This document shows, piece by piece, positions 24,786-33,246 of a stretch of DNA of 64,000 bases. A model generated the notes under the pieces. The model was not told the origin of the DNA and ran no database searches. It saw only the letters and a list, made by a program, of their open reading frames with translations. The stretch lies in assembly GCA_963715625.1 (NCBI GenBank), contig OY970260.1, positions 992,001 to 1,056,000 of the forward strand, read 5' to 3'. The position numbers were made by a program, and so were the translations under genes. Origin of the DNA: VRUE01 sp963715625. GTDB taxonomy: Bacteria > Actinomycetota > Thermoleophilia > Solirubrobacterales > 70-9. Position 1 is the stretch's first letter, and each line of letters opens with the position of its first letter.

Positions 24786-24828
24786 GATGTCGTACAAACC
24801 TTCGGTATGCGGCGGAAAGTGCGACATC
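24786..24828. repeat. Palindrome pair D, copy 2 (43 bp, left arm diverged)
   Basis: Same 43-bp frame as copy 1: right arm GCGGCGGAAAGTGCGACA is kept, left arm is changed to GTCGTACAAACCTTCGG. It contains the only in-frame ATG available to birA. Confidence 0.75.
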
Positions 24829-25600
24829 ACGGGGACGGGACTCGATTTGGGTGGCCATACCGGCATTTTCGGGTCACGGATTCGACCAACAGCCGCGCCC
24901 GCGAGCTGGCCGAAGCGGGAGCGCCGGGGGGGGCCGTCATCACCGCCAGCGAACAGACAGCGGGGCGGGGGCGCCGCGGTCGGGTCTGGACCGCGCCTGA
25001 GGGCAAGGCCCTCCTCTACTCGGCGATCCTCCGCCCCCTCGACGAGCGCCACCTGCTGCTGCCGCTCTCGGTGCCGCTCGCGGTCTGCGCCGCGGCCGAG
25101 GAGCTGCGCCCCGGAATCGAGTGCCAGGTCAAGTGGCCCAACGACATCTGGCTCGAAGGACGCAAGCTCGCGGGAATCCTGATCGAGGCGAGACCACAAG
25201 ACGGCTGGGCCGTGATCGGCATCGGCCTCAATCTCTCCATAGCTCCCGACGAGTTCCCCCCCGACCTCCGTCAACCGGCGGTCTCCCTCTTCGACGCCGC
25301 GCTGGAGCCTCGGGGGGGGTCCCGGCGGAGCCTCCCCGCTGTTGCTCCGCCGGGACCCCCCCGAGTCTCCCTACCGCCGCGCAAGTTCTAAGCCGCCACC
25401 TCGACCACTGGGTCTATGCCGCCGAAGACGAGGCCCTGAACGAGTGGCGCCGCCGCGATGCGCTGCGCGGGCGCGAGGTCAGATGGGAGGACGGCTCAGG
25501 AATCGCCGACGGCATCGACGACCGCGGCAACCTCGTCGTCGCCGTCGAGGGAGGGAGTCGCGTCAGCCTCGGCGCTGGAGAGGTCCAGCTCCGCATCTGA
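24807..25600 (+). pseudogene. birA: Biotin--[acetyl-CoA-carboxylase] ligase, frame interrupted at a palindrome
   Basis: N-terminal catalytic domain is clear: RVTDSTNSRARELAEAG, SEQTAGRGRRGRVWTAPEGKALLYS (biotin-binding GRGRRGR), ECQVKWPNDIWLEGRKLAGILIE and VIGIGLNLSI. At 25309-25365 a 57-bp palindrome interrupts; after it the C-terminal domain (SRHLDHWVYAAEDEALNEWRRRDALRGREV to the stop at 25600) is in another frame. One extra C in the right arm (8 instead of 7, as in the left G8) would restore one frame. Either a real frameshift or a homopolymer error. The start ATG lies in palindrome D2. Confidence 0.75.
25309..25365. repeat. Palindrome K (57 bp) inside birA
   Basis: Arms CTCGGGGGGGGTCCCGGCGG and complement (eight G on the left, seven C on the right), loop of about 12 bases. 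It falls at the junction of the catalytic and C-terminal domains of birA. Confidence 0.85.
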
Positions 25601-28093
25601 GCTGCCGTTCGACTCGGCGTCCTGGTCGCCCCCCGAGCCCTTCCTCGCACCCGCCGCCTTCCTTGCCTCGCCGCCCTTCTTCCCCGACCGCTTCTTGTTC
25701 TGGCGCTTGCGCCGCTTGCCGCCCTTGGGGAAGTTGCGCAGCAGCTCGCGCGCGATCGCCGAGGGCTTGCGCGCCATCCTCATGCGGGCGCCGCGCAGCA
25801 CCTCTTCGCCCTCCGGCGTGTGCGAGACCGCGGCGGCGAGCAGCGCCACCGCCAGGCGGCGGTCCTGTTTGCGCGCCGCGTGGACGAGCCGCCGCGCGTT
25901 GCGGCCGTGGGCGCGGCCCGAGGAGTTGACGAGCAGGCCCAGCAGCCGCTTCGTCTCCGGCCAGCGCTGCACCGCATACTCTTCGTGCAGCTCCCGGGTG
26001 TAGGAGGCGAGGCGCCAGACCCAGGCCTGGGCCTGGTCGCGGCGGCCGATCCGTTTGTCGACCAGCGCCTGCAGCAGCGTTTTCGTCCCCGCGCGCTTGT
26101 CGTCGCGGGTCCAGGTGCCGACGATGTCGATCGCGTCGTCGAAGGCCTCCGGGTCGCCGAGGTCGGCGATCTCGCTCAGCGCTTTCAGTTTCAGCTGCGA
26201 GTTGCGGTTGCGCTGCACGCAGGTGAGCAGGAAGCGGCGGCGCAGCTCCTTCGAACGGGAAGCCTGCAGGATCGCCCGCGCCCGGCGCCATCCCTGCGGG
26301 TTGACGCGCGCCCCGGCCAGCGCCGCCCAAGCGTGCTGCTCGGCGTGGTCGAGGTTGTCGACCGCGATCCGCCACAGCTCGCGTTCGAGCACCTGCATGC
26401 GGCGCTCCTCGTTGTCGGAGACCGGAACGATGCGCCGCTCGACCCTGATCCGCCGTCCCCGCGCTCGCCGCACCGGGCCGATCACGATCGCGCCACCGCG
26501 GTACACGTCGCGGTCGAGCAGGCTGTGCAGGGTGACGATCGCCTCGTCGTGGGTCGTCGCCGGGTGGACGAAGTCGATCACCAGGCCGGCCTCCTTGCCC
26601 GGTGCGCGCCGGGTGACGCGGCCGACTCGCTGCTGGTAGATCCGCCGCGAGGCGGTCGGCGCCAGGTGCATGCAGAGCGTCGCCCGCGGCGAGTTCCAGC
26701 CCTCGGCGAGCAGCATCGCGTTGCAGAGCACGTCGACCTCGCCGCGCTCGAAGCCGGCGAGGATCTCCGCCAGTTCGCGCTTCGGCGTCTCGCCGGAGAC
26801 GGCACGGGCGGCGATGCCGGCGTTCTGCAGCGCCTTGGCGACGTTCTTCGCGTGCTGCACGCCGGCGGTGTAGAGGACGCCCGGCATCCCGGCGAAACGC
26901 GTCTTGTAGAGGTCGGCGATCGCCACGTTGAAGGGCTCCTGGTCGAGCAGCGCCGCCAGCTCCTCCTGGTCGAAGTCCTGGTCGACCTCCCCTTTCCGCA
27001 GCGGCACCTTGGCGATCGTCCGCACCCCCGGCCCGGGCGGGATCCGCATGCAGCGCAGCGGCGAGATCACGCCGCGGCGCGCCGCCTGAATCAGGTCGAA
27101 GCGCGAGGTCTGGGTCGGGAAGAGGTCGGTGACGTGGCGGGCGATCAGGGCGCCGGTCGCGGTCATCCCGATGAAGACGGGGCCGACCCAGGCGCGGATG
27201 CAGGCGCTCGTCTTCTCGCCCAGCGCGGTGTGCGCCTCGTCGCAGATGACGATCGAGTAGGCGTCGGAGATCTTCTTGTGGTTGCGCACGAACCACTGGT
27301 AGGTCTCGACCGTGACCGGGCCGTCGGGGTCGTCGCGGCCATCGAGCAGCGGCGGGCGCAGCCGCTCCTTGTAGCCGCGGTCGGAGATCTCGCCGATGAA
27401 CTGGTCGACCAGGTTGCGGCGGTGGGTGAGGATCAGCACGCCGCCGGTGCGCGAGGCCTCGATGAAGCCGACGGCGGCGACGGTCTTGCCGGCCCCGGTC
27501 GCGTGCTCGAACCAGAAGCGCCGCTCGGCACCCGGGTCCTCCGGCGCCTCCTCGATCGTCTCCTCCTCGTCCTCGGCCGGCGCCTCCTCCCAGTCCTGCG
27601 GCTCCTCGTCGGGGGCGAGCTCCTCGTCCAGAGCCGCCTCGCCGTCCCCCTCGGCGCCGTCCTCTCCGTCTCCACCGGAGGCAGGGGCCGGCGCTTTCTC
27701 GGCTGCCTCGACCGCGCCGTTGCCGTTGGCCTCGCCGGCGATCGCCACCTGCTGCTCGGCCATCAGCTCGGTCAGCGTGCCGGAGAGAGCGTCGACCTGG
27801 TGCGGGTTCAGCTCCGCCCCGTCGCGCAGCTTCGGCGGTTCGTCGGCCAGCAGCCTCTCCAGGCCGAGCAGCAGGGAGAAGTCCCGCCGCCACTGGATCG
27901 ACGGGTCCTCCGCCCCCTCGTCGAGCTCCTTCAGGGCGGCATCGAGCGCGCGGCGACGGGCCGTCCCCGGGGCCAGCGCCTCAGGCCCCTCGCCGTCGAG
28001 CAGGAAGGGCTCGCGGACGAACTTCGCCGCCCGCTCGATGTCGGCACTCGATGGAACTGCCGCCCGCGCGGCAACTTCGCTGGTCTTGGCCAT
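25496..28093 (-). CDS. DEAD/DEAH-box (SF2, XPB-like) helicase with acidic insert and basic tail
   Basis: 865 residues. Residues about 60-115 (NPHQVDALSGTL) form the Q-like entry, then a glycine/glutamate-rich acidic insert of about 85 residues before the P-loop HATGAGKTVAA. Motif II is ICDEAHTALG, motif III FIGMTATG, motif VI QQRVGRVTRR. A unique helical C-terminal region follows and ends in a lysine-rich tail (KGGKRRKRQNKKRSGKKGG) plus an acidic end. No nuclease domain is seen. The 3' end overlaps antisense the last 105 bp of birA. Role unknown; DNA or RNA remodelling. Confidence 0.8.
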   Translation of the reverse strand: MAKTSEVAARAAVPSSADIERAAKFVREPFLLDGEGPEALAPGTARRRALDAALKELDEGAEDPSIQWRRDFSLLLGLERLLADEPPKLRDGAELNPHQVDALSGTLTELMAEQQVAIAGEANGNGAVEAAEKAPAPASGGDGEDGAEGDGEAALDEELAPDEEPQDWEEAPAEDEEETIEEAPEDPGAERRFWFEHATGAGKTVAAVGFIEASRTGGVLILTHRRNLVDQFIGEISDRGYKERLRPPLLDGRDDPDGPVTVETYQWFVRNHKKISDAYSIVICDEAHTALGEKTSACIRAWVGPVFIGMTATGALIARHVTDLFPTQTSRFDLIQAARRGVISPLRCMRIPPGPGVRTIAKVPLRKGEVDQDFDQEELAALLDQEPFNVAIADLYKTRFAGMPGVLYTAGVQHAKNVAKALQNAGIAARAVSGETPKRELAEILAGFERGEVDVLCNAMLLAEGWNSPRATLCMHLAPTASRRIYQQRVGRVTRRAPGKEAGLVIDFVHPATTHDEAIVTLHSLLDRDVYRGGAIVIGPVRRARGRRIRVERRIVPVSDNEERRMQVLERELWRIAVDNLDHAEQHAWAALAGARVNPQGWRRARAILQASRSKELRRRFLLTCVQRNRNSQLKLKALSEIADLGDPEAFDDAIDIVGTWTRDDKRAGTKTLLQALVDKRIGRRDQAQAWVWRLASYTRELHEEYAVQRWPETKRLLGLLVNSSGRAHGRNARRLVHAARKQDRRLAVALLAAAVSHTPEGEEVLRGARMRMARKPSAIARELLRNFPKGGKRRKRQNKKRSGKKGGEARKAAGARKGSGGDQDAESNGSSDAELDLSSAEADATPSLDGDDEVAAVVDAVGDS

Positions 28094-28251
28094 AAAGGCT
28101 TTCGGGTTCCGTCCCCGCCGCAACTCGGATGGGCGGGGGCACTAGGACGAGGATGCCGGGAGTCTGCATTCCGCTCCCCCCCGGCGCTCTCAGCGGCTTG
28201 CATCGCAGATGCGAACCGAACGTACGTATTGTAATCACGGAATTGACGGAG

Positions 28252-28830
28252 ATGGGACGAAAGCTTGCGGCTGGGCTGGCGCTGGCCGTGGCGGTGGCGC
28301 TCCTTGTCGCGGGCTGCGGGGCCGATGGGAGCGGTGACTTCGGTGGCAAGCATCCCGACTACGCGACCGCTCTCGCCGGGTCGCCGCCCGCCCTCGCGGC
28401 GCTGCACCGGCAGGGGAACGAGCTGCTTCCCGGAGGACTCGACGCCTACGAGAGGCGCATTCGGGCGTTGCGAGGTTACCCGGTCGTCGCCAACGTCTGG
28501 GCCTCCTGGTGCGGGCCCTGCCGCCTCGAGTTCCCGACTTTCCAGCGCGTCTCCGCGGCCTATGGCAAGCGCGTCGCATTCCTCGGCGTAGACAGCCAAG
28601 ACTCGGAAGGGCACGCAAGCGCCTTCCTAGACGAGGCACCGGTCCCCTACCCCAGCTACAGCGACCCCGATGAGGAGATCGCCAACGAGCTCGGCGCGTT
28701 CGGGCTGCCGGCGACCGCCTTCTACGACCGTGAGGGGAAACTGGTCTACCTCGACCTCAAGCCCTACTTCGAGGTCGACGAGCTCCGCGCCGACGTCGAG
28801 CGCTACGCGCTCGGCGAACCCACCGGCTGA
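28252..28830 (+). CDS. TlpA-like thiol-disulfide oxidoreductase, lipoprotein
   Basis: 192 residues. Signal peptide with lipobox (ALLVAGCG, cysteine about residue 22). Thioredoxin-like fold with the active site NVWASWCGPCRLEFP and the cis-proline region FGLPATAFYDREGKLVY. Would act outside the membrane as a reductant, for example of apocytochrome c, consistent with the ccm genes in the window though not adjacent. GGAG precedes the ATG closely. Confidence 0.88.
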   Translation: MGRKLAAGLALAVAVALLVAGCGADGSGDFGGKHPDYATALAGSPPALAALHRQGNELLPGGLDAYERRIRALRGYPVVANVWASWCGPCRLEFPTFQRVSAAYGKRVAFLGVDSQDSEGHASAFLDEAPVPYPSYSDPDEEIANELGAFGLPATAFYDREGKLVYLDLKPYFEVDELRADVERYALGEPTG

Positions 28831-28868
28831 TCGATTCACCCACACATGCGGTGGTCAATCGATCAGCC
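28825..28868. repeat. Palindrome I (44 bp) at the tlpA stop codon
   Basis: GGCTGATCGATT and AATCGATCAGCC arms, with a further ACC/GGT inside. The tlpA TGA is part of the left arm. Single copy here. Confidence 0.75.
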
Positions 28869-28894
28869 TGGGCCGGAAGGCGGATAATCGAGCC

Positions 28895-29371
28895 ATGGAC
28901 TTCTTCGTCGTCCTCGCCCTGATCGGAGTCGCCCTGCTGCTGACCGAGCTGCTGCTGCCGACCGGCGGCGTGCTGGCCGCCCTCGGCGCGGCGGGCCTGG
29001 TGGCCGGCGGAGTGGTCGCGCTCTCCTCCGATGCCAGCAACGCCGACTTCATCGGGCCGGCCCTGATCGCGCTGGGCCTGCTCTCGCTCGTCACCTTCTT
29101 CGTCGTCGCCCGCAAGGTGATCGAGGCCCACCGCGACGAGCCCGTGCGCACCGGCTCCGAGGAGCTGGTCGGGGCGCTCGCCGAGGCCCGCAGCGCGCTC
29201 GACCCCGAGGGCCAGGTCTGGATCGAGGGCGCGCTCTGGCGGGCACGCGTCGGCGATGGCGATGGGCCCGTCCACCTTGGGGATAGAGTCCGCGTCGACG
29301 CGGTCGAGGGACTGACCCTGGTCGTCCGTCCCGCGTCGCCCACCGGTCAAGCCGACGAAGGAGCAAGCTGA
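28895..29371 (+). CDS. NfeD-like membrane protein
   Basis: 158 residues. Two to three membrane helices (residues about 4-45 and 53-72) and a C-terminal OB-fold-like part: GSEELVGALAEARSALDPEGQVWIEGALWRARVGDG and VEGLTLVVRP, characteristic of NfeD. NfeD proteins pair with SPFH proteins; the stop overlaps the start of the slipin gene (TGATG), confirming an NfeD-slipin pair involved in membrane microdomain organisation. Confidence 0.9.
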   Translation: MDFFVVLALIGVALLLTELLLPTGGVLAALGAAGLVAGGVVALSSDASNADFIGPALIALGLLSLVTFFVVARKVIEAHRDEPVRTGSEELVGALAEARSALDPEGQVWIEGALWRARVGDGDGPVHLGDRVRVDAVEGLTLVVRPASPTGQADEGAS

Positions 29372-30156
29372 TGGAAGTCGCGCTCGGAGTGCTGGTCGTC
29401 GTTGCAATCTTCGTCCTGATCGCGCTCGGTGCAGCGGTCAGGATCCTGCGCGAGTACGAACGCGGCGTCATCTTCCGGCTCGGCCGCCTGATCGCGACCA
29501 AGGGCCCGGGGCTGATCCTGCTGATCCCGTTCATCGACCGCATGGTCAAGGTCGACCTGCGCACGGTGACGCTGAACATCCCGCCGCAGGAGGTGATCAC
29601 CCGCGACAACGTCCCGGCCAGCGTCAACGCCGTCGCCTACTTCCGCGTCGTCGACGCGAACCGGTCGATCGTCGAGGTCGAGAACTACCTGCTCGCCACC
29701 TCGCAGATCTCGCAGACGGCGCTGCGCTCGGTGCTCGGCAAGGCGGAGCTGGACCAGCTGCTCTCCGAGCGCGAGCGGCTCAACGAAGAGCTGCAGAAGA
29801 TCATCGACGAGTCGACCGAGCCCTGGGGCGTGAAGGTGACCGCGGTCGAGATCAAGGACGTCGAGATCCCCGAGCAGATGCAGCGGGCGATCGCCCGCCA
29901 GGCCGAGGCCGAGCGCGAGCGGCGGGCGAAGATCATCAACTCCGAGGGCGAGTACCAGGCGGCGCAGAAGCTCACCGACGCCGCCGACATCATCAGCACC
30001 AACCCGGCCTCGCTGCAGCTGCGCTACCTGCAGACCCTGCTGGAGATCGGCAGCAACCAGAACACGACGATCGTCTTCCCGCTGCCGATGGACGTGATCG
30101 AGCCGTTCCTGAGTGCCGCCGGGGGCGAAGGGCCCTCCCAGCCGCCCGCCAGTTGA
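29371..30156 (+). CDS. SPFH domain slipin (stomatin-like) protein
   Basis: 261 residues. One N-terminal membrane helix (VLVVVAIFVLIALGAAV), then the SPFH domain: EYERGVIFRLGRLIATKGPGLILLIPFID, PPQEVITRDNVPASVNAVAYFRV, EVENYLLATSQISQTALRSVLGKAELDQLLSERERLN, and a coiled coil AIARQAEAERERRAKIINSEGEYQAA. Forms oligomers at the membrane. The stop is followed by palindrome H at the next base. Confidence 0.93.
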   Translation: MEVALGVLVVVAIFVLIALGAAVRILREYERGVIFRLGRLIATKGPGLILLIPFIDRMVKVDLRTVTLNIPPQEVITRDNVPASVNAVAYFRVVDANRSIVEVENYLLATSQISQTALRSVLGKAELDQLLSERERLNEELQKIIDESTEPWGVKVTAVEIKDVEIPEQMQRAIARQAEAERERRAKIINSEGEYQAAQKLTDAADIISTNPASLQLRYLQTLLEIGSNQNTTIVFPLPMDVIEPFLSAAGGEGPSQPPAS

Positions 30157-30212
30157 GCGCCTCGATCGGCACGGTGATCTCCGGGTGCGCGAGTCCGTGC
30201 CGATCGAGGCGC
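30157..30212. repeat. Palindrome H (56 bp) after the slipin stop
   Basis: Perfect 18-bp arms GCGCCTCGATCGGCACGG and complement, 20-base loop. Starts at the base after TGA. Between the slipin and galT genes. Confidence 0.85.
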
Positions 30213-30223
30213 GAACAACTTCT

Positions 30224-31276
30224 ATGAGCGCGCCCGAGCTCCGCATCGACCAGCTCACCGGCCTGCCGGCGATCCTGGCGCCGGGTCGGGCGGACCGGCC
30301 CGACAGCTTCCGGGCGAGGGTGAGCGAGCCGAAGGGGCCGGACAGCTGCCCCTTCTGCGAGGGTCGCGAGGAGCGCACGCCGCCGGAGGTCTACGCGACG
30401 CGGACGGGGGGCGGAGCGGCGGACAGCCCCGGCTGGACCACGCGGGTGGTGCCGAACCTCTACCCGGCCCTGGGGGGAGGCATGGAGCCGGGCCCGACCG
30501 CGACCGGCGGTGAGGCGGGAGCCTTCGCCAGCGCCGGCGACCCGCTGCTGCAGTCGCGCCGCTCCGGCGAACCCGACCTCTTCGCCTCGCGGCCGGCCAC
30601 GGGCGCACACGAGGTGATCGTCAACGCGCCGCAGCACGCCACCGCGATGGCCGGGCTGGGCGAGGAGCAATTCGCCGCCGCGGTGCAGACCTGGCGCGAG
30701 CGGATGCGTGCCCACGGCGAGGCCGCCTACGTGCAGCTGATCCTCAACGAGGGCGGCGGCGCCGGCGCGTCCCTGGAGCACACCCACGCCCAGCTCTACG
30801 CGCTCGACTTCGTGCCTGCCGCGGTCGCGCGCGAGCGCGAGCGGACCGGCGCCTACGCGGAACGGACCGCGGGGGGCAGCCTGCTCAGCGACATCCTGGT
30901 CGAGGAGGTGCGCCGCCGCGAGCGGCTGGTCGCGATCGACGAGGAGGCGGCGCTGATCTGCCCCTGGGCTTCGCGCTCCCCCTTCGAGCTGCGCGTGGTG
31001 CCGCGCACCGCGGCGGCGAGCTTCGCCGAGGACACGGCGGGCGCCGCGATGATCCACACAGCCCTGCGCCTGCTGGCGAAGCGCTTCGACGGCGCGCCCG
31101 AGCTCAACCTCTGGGTCCGCACCGCGCCACGCGGCACCGAGCACTTCCACTGGCACGTCGACATCGCCCCCCGCCTAAGCGTCAAGGCGGCCTTCGAGTT
31201 CGCCACCGGAGTCGACATCGACACCTACCCCCCGGAGCGGGCGGCGGCGGACCTGAGAGAGACCGCCGAAGGTTAG
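30224..31276 (+). CDS. galT: Galactose-1-phosphate uridylyltransferase
   Basis: 350 residues. Zinc-binding cysteines in CPFCEGREERTPPE, WTTRVVPNLYPAL, the phosphate-binding GAHEVIVNAPQH, YVQLILNEGGGAGASLEHTHAQLYALDFVP (HTH), and a second GTEHFHWHVDIAP with the active histidine-x-histidine. Transfers UMP between glucose-1-phosphate and galactose-1-phosphate; some actinobacterial homologues act on other sugar or AMP substrates. Start after palindrome H; stop overlaps repeat C3. Confidence 0.85.
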   Translation: MSAPELRIDQLTGLPAILAPGRADRPDSFRARVSEPKGPDSCPFCEGREERTPPEVYATRTGGGAADSPGWTTRVVPNLYPALGGGMEPGPTATGGEAGAFASAGDPLLQSRRSGEPDLFASRPATGAHEVIVNAPQHATAMAGLGEEQFAAAVQTWRERMRAHGEAAYVQLILNEGGGAGASLEHTHAQLYALDFVPAAVARERERTGAYAERTAGGSLLSDILVEEVRRRERLVAIDEEAALICPWASRSPFELRVVPRTAAASFAEDTAGAAMIHTALRLLAKRFDGAPELNLWVRTAPRGTEHFHWHVDIAPRLSVKAAFEFATGVDIDTYPPERAAADLRETAEG

Positions 31277-31320
31277 GTGCAACGCGTTACGGCTCCCTGA
31301 GCGCCGCAGCGCGTTGCACC
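31276..31320. repeat. Palindromic repeat family C, copy 3 (45 bp)
   Basis: GGTGCAACGC ... GCGTTGCACC with a 25-base centre that, in reverse complement, matches copies 1 and 2 (GCGGCGCT, GGGAGCCG). The first G is the last base of the galT TAG stop. Confidence 0.88.
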
Positions 31321-31340
31321 TCACTCGGTAGGGTGCGCCG

Positions 31341-31967
31341 GTGCCCCCCAACCCCCGCCCGATCCCGCGCTTCATCGCCGACTCCACCCAGGAGGGGATC
31401 CCGCACGGTCGCTTCGCCGAGCGGCTGACCGAGGCGTTCCGCGACGCGTGCACGGGGATCGAGGACCTTCCCAAGGGCGTCGAGCCGCCGGCCGAGCTCG
31501 ACTGGTTCCCCGAGCGCGCCTGGGGCGGACGGGTCTGGGTGCCCTGCACGGCCCGAGCCGAGGGTCCGGAGGGAACGCTGGAGCTCTTCGGCCACGTCTC
31601 CTACGTCCAGCCCGCGGAGGGCGAGCCATCCGACTTCCGCGCCGTGGCCGACTTCACCGGCGTCCTCGCCGAGGACAACCCCGGCTGGAGGATCGACCTC
31701 AACGACGAGGTGATCGGCCACTGGCGGGGGGAGAACGGCCGCGCGGGCGCCGTCACCCTCGTCTGGGGCCGCCCCCTGGTAGGGGGCGCGGTCGCCGCCA
31801 CAGCGGAGCTCGAGCTGGAGACCGTCGACCAGGAGATCGTCTCCAACGACCGCTTCACCCTCGTCGCCCTCGACGCCCTCGAGGGCTACGGCGACGAGAT
31901 CTACCTCGAGGTCAAGCTCTGGAGCCGCCGCGCCGTCGAGCTGGCTTTGGAGAGCCTCTACGCTTGA
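31341..31967 (+). CDS. Hypothetical protein, soluble, 208 aa
   Basis: GTG start, preceded by TAGGGT at 31329, a likely leaderless promoter. Not recognised. It lacks a signal peptide, and has a pattern of alternating beta segments in the second half (FGHVSYVQPAEGEPSDFRAVADFTGVLAEDNPGWRIDLNDEVIG). Typical codon use with strong third-position GC suggests a real resident gene. It ends just before the accessory island. Confidence 0.65.
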   Translation: MPPNPRPIPRFIADSTQEGIPHGRFAERLTEAFRDACTGIEDLPKGVEPPAELDWFPERAWGGRVWVPCTARAEGPEGTLELFGHVSYVQPAEGEPSDFRAVADFTGVLAEDNPGWRIDLNDEVIGHWRGENGRAGAVTLVWGRPLVGGAVAATAELELETVDQEIVSNDRFTLVALDALEGYGDEIYLEVKLWSRRAVELALESLYA

Positions 31968-31974
31968 CCCACAC

Positions 31975-32268
31975 ATGCAGGATGCGCAGCTCAAGAACCT
32001 GCCGGGCGCCGAGATCGTGCTGCCCGGCCTCGCCGATCTCCAGGCGGGACGCGCCAGCGTCAACGCCAGCGCGGTGCAGGCGGCGGCGCCCCGCCTGCGA
32101 CGGGCGGGGCTCGACGCACCGAGCTCCGACGGCAACCCGCCCGCCGCGCACATGCTCTACCGGCAATTGGGCGAGAAACTGGGAGACGGGGCCCACTCGA
32201 GTTACAACGCGATCCTCGCGCGGGTCGCCAGCTTTGCGGGAGCAGCGGAACTTGCGCGACGCGGCTGA
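31975..32268 (+). CDS. Hypothetical small protein upstream of a DUF6036-like nucleotidyltransferase
   Basis: 97 residues, alanine/leucine-rich and helical (LADLQAGRASVNASAVQAAAPRLRRAGL). No domain recognised. It overlaps the next gene by about 30 bp in another frame, an arrangement usual for the first gene of toxin-antitoxin operons, so an antitoxin role is inferred. Confidence 0.55.
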   Translation: MQDAQLKNLPGAEIVLPGLADLQAGRASVNASAVQAAAPRLRRAGLDAPSSDGNPPAAHMLYRQLGEKLGDGAHSSYNAILARVASFAGAAELARRG

Positions 32269-32776
32269 CGCGGAGCGGATCGCGCTGCTCGCACGGGAGC
32301 TCGGTCGCGCCGTCGCCCCCGGCACCCGGATGTACCTGACCGGCGGGGCGACGGCCGTGCTCGAAGGCTGGCGGGATTCCACCGTGGACGTCGACGTGCG
32401 CTTCGAGCCGGACTCCGACGATGCGCTCAGCAGGATTCGCGACCTCAAGGAGGAGCTCTCGCTGAACGTCAAGCTCGCCTCCCCATTGGATTTCCTTCCT
32501 CCGCTTCCCGAATGGCAGGAGCGCTCCCGCTTCCGCTTCCGCGAGGGCAACCTGGAGGTGTTCGACTTCGACCCCTACTCACAGGCCCTCTCCAAGCTCC
32601 AGCGCGGCTTCGAGCTCGACCTCGCGGACGTGCGGAGCATGGTCACCTCGGGCCAGGTCGAGCCAGAGCGGCTGCTGGAGTTGTTCGAGACGATCGAGTC
32701 CGAGCTGTTCCGGTTCCCCGCCATCGACCCGGCCACGCTCCACACTTCGGTTGAATCGCTCCTGCAAGAGGGCTAA
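32234..32776 (+). CDS. DUF6036-like nucleotidyltransferase (toxin candidate)
   Basis: About 180 residues from a TTG start at 32234 (or 32252). MYLTGGATAVLEGWRDSTVDVDVRFEPDSDD holds the GG...D-x-D pattern of minimal nucleotidyltransferases; a later KLQRGFELDLADVRSMV is common in the family. Such proteins act as toxins (AbiEii, MenT) or housekeeping enzymes. Linked to the small preceding gene by overlap. TTG is used because no ATG or GTG exists before the conserved region. Confidence 0.65.
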   Translation: MREQRNLRDAADAERIALLARELGRAVAPGTRMYLTGGATAVLEGWRDSTVDVDVRFEPDSDDALSRIRDLKEELSLNVKLASPLDFLPPLPEWQERSRFRFREGNLEVFDFDPYSQALSKLQRGFELDLADVRSMVTSGQVEPERLLELFETIESELFRFPAIDPATLHTSVESLLQEG

Positions 32777-32787
32777 CCGACAGGCGG

Positions 32788-33159
32788 CTACGTACCGCTA
32801 ACCCCGAGCGCCTCGAGCCAGCCGTCGAGGTCCCCCACCCAGAGCGCGATCGAGTCCTGGGTGCCGAGGTCGGTTGTCCAGGAGACCTTCAGCAGATCCC
32901 GCCCGATCGTCTTGCCCAGGTGCGACCTGGTCTTCGTCACCTCGACGATCGCCTTGCGGGGGATGCGCAGCAGCCGGTTGGGCACCCACTGCGCGAAAAG
33001 CAGCTCGTGCTTGGTCAGCGCCAGGTTTCCGTTGCCACGCACCTGCCAGACGCCGGCCGACTCCACCCCGAAGCTGTTGGCGTCGTCCTCGCGCAACAGC
33101 GTCAGCCCCGCGAAATGGCCTTCCGCCCGCCTGCGCAATCGTCCCGTGACCAGTCCCAA
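32788..33159 (-). CDS. PH/GRAM-like hypothetical protein
   Basis: 123 residues. GNGNLALTKHELLFAQWVPNRLLRIPRKAIVEVTKTRSHLGKTIGRDLLKVSW has the alternating pattern and closing segment of a bacterial PH/GRAM-like domain. No membrane part. Convergent with the preceding nucleotidyltransferase gene. Function unknown. Confidence 0.6.
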   Translation of the reverse strand: MGLVTGRLRRRAEGHFAGLTLLREDDANSFGVESAGVWQVRGNGNLALTKHELLFAQWVPNRLLRIPRKAIVEVTKTRSHLGKTIGRDLLKVSWTTDLGTQDSIALWVGDLDGWLEALGVSGT

Positions 33160-33189
33160 AGCAGATCGACCTTATTCGCTCGGCTCGCT

Positions 33190-33246
33190 GCCCAATGAAC
33201 GCCGACGACAAAAGATTCCGCCGTGGGGGCCGCTAACTTCGGGACG
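33190..33246 (+). promoter_or_regulatory. Shared island promoter, copy 1
   Basis: GCCCAATG at 33190 and CCGCTAACTT with a minus-10-like TAACTT at 33234-33239, seven bases before the ATGG start at 33247. The same order occurs before the genes at 33921 and 35381. Confidence 0.45.
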
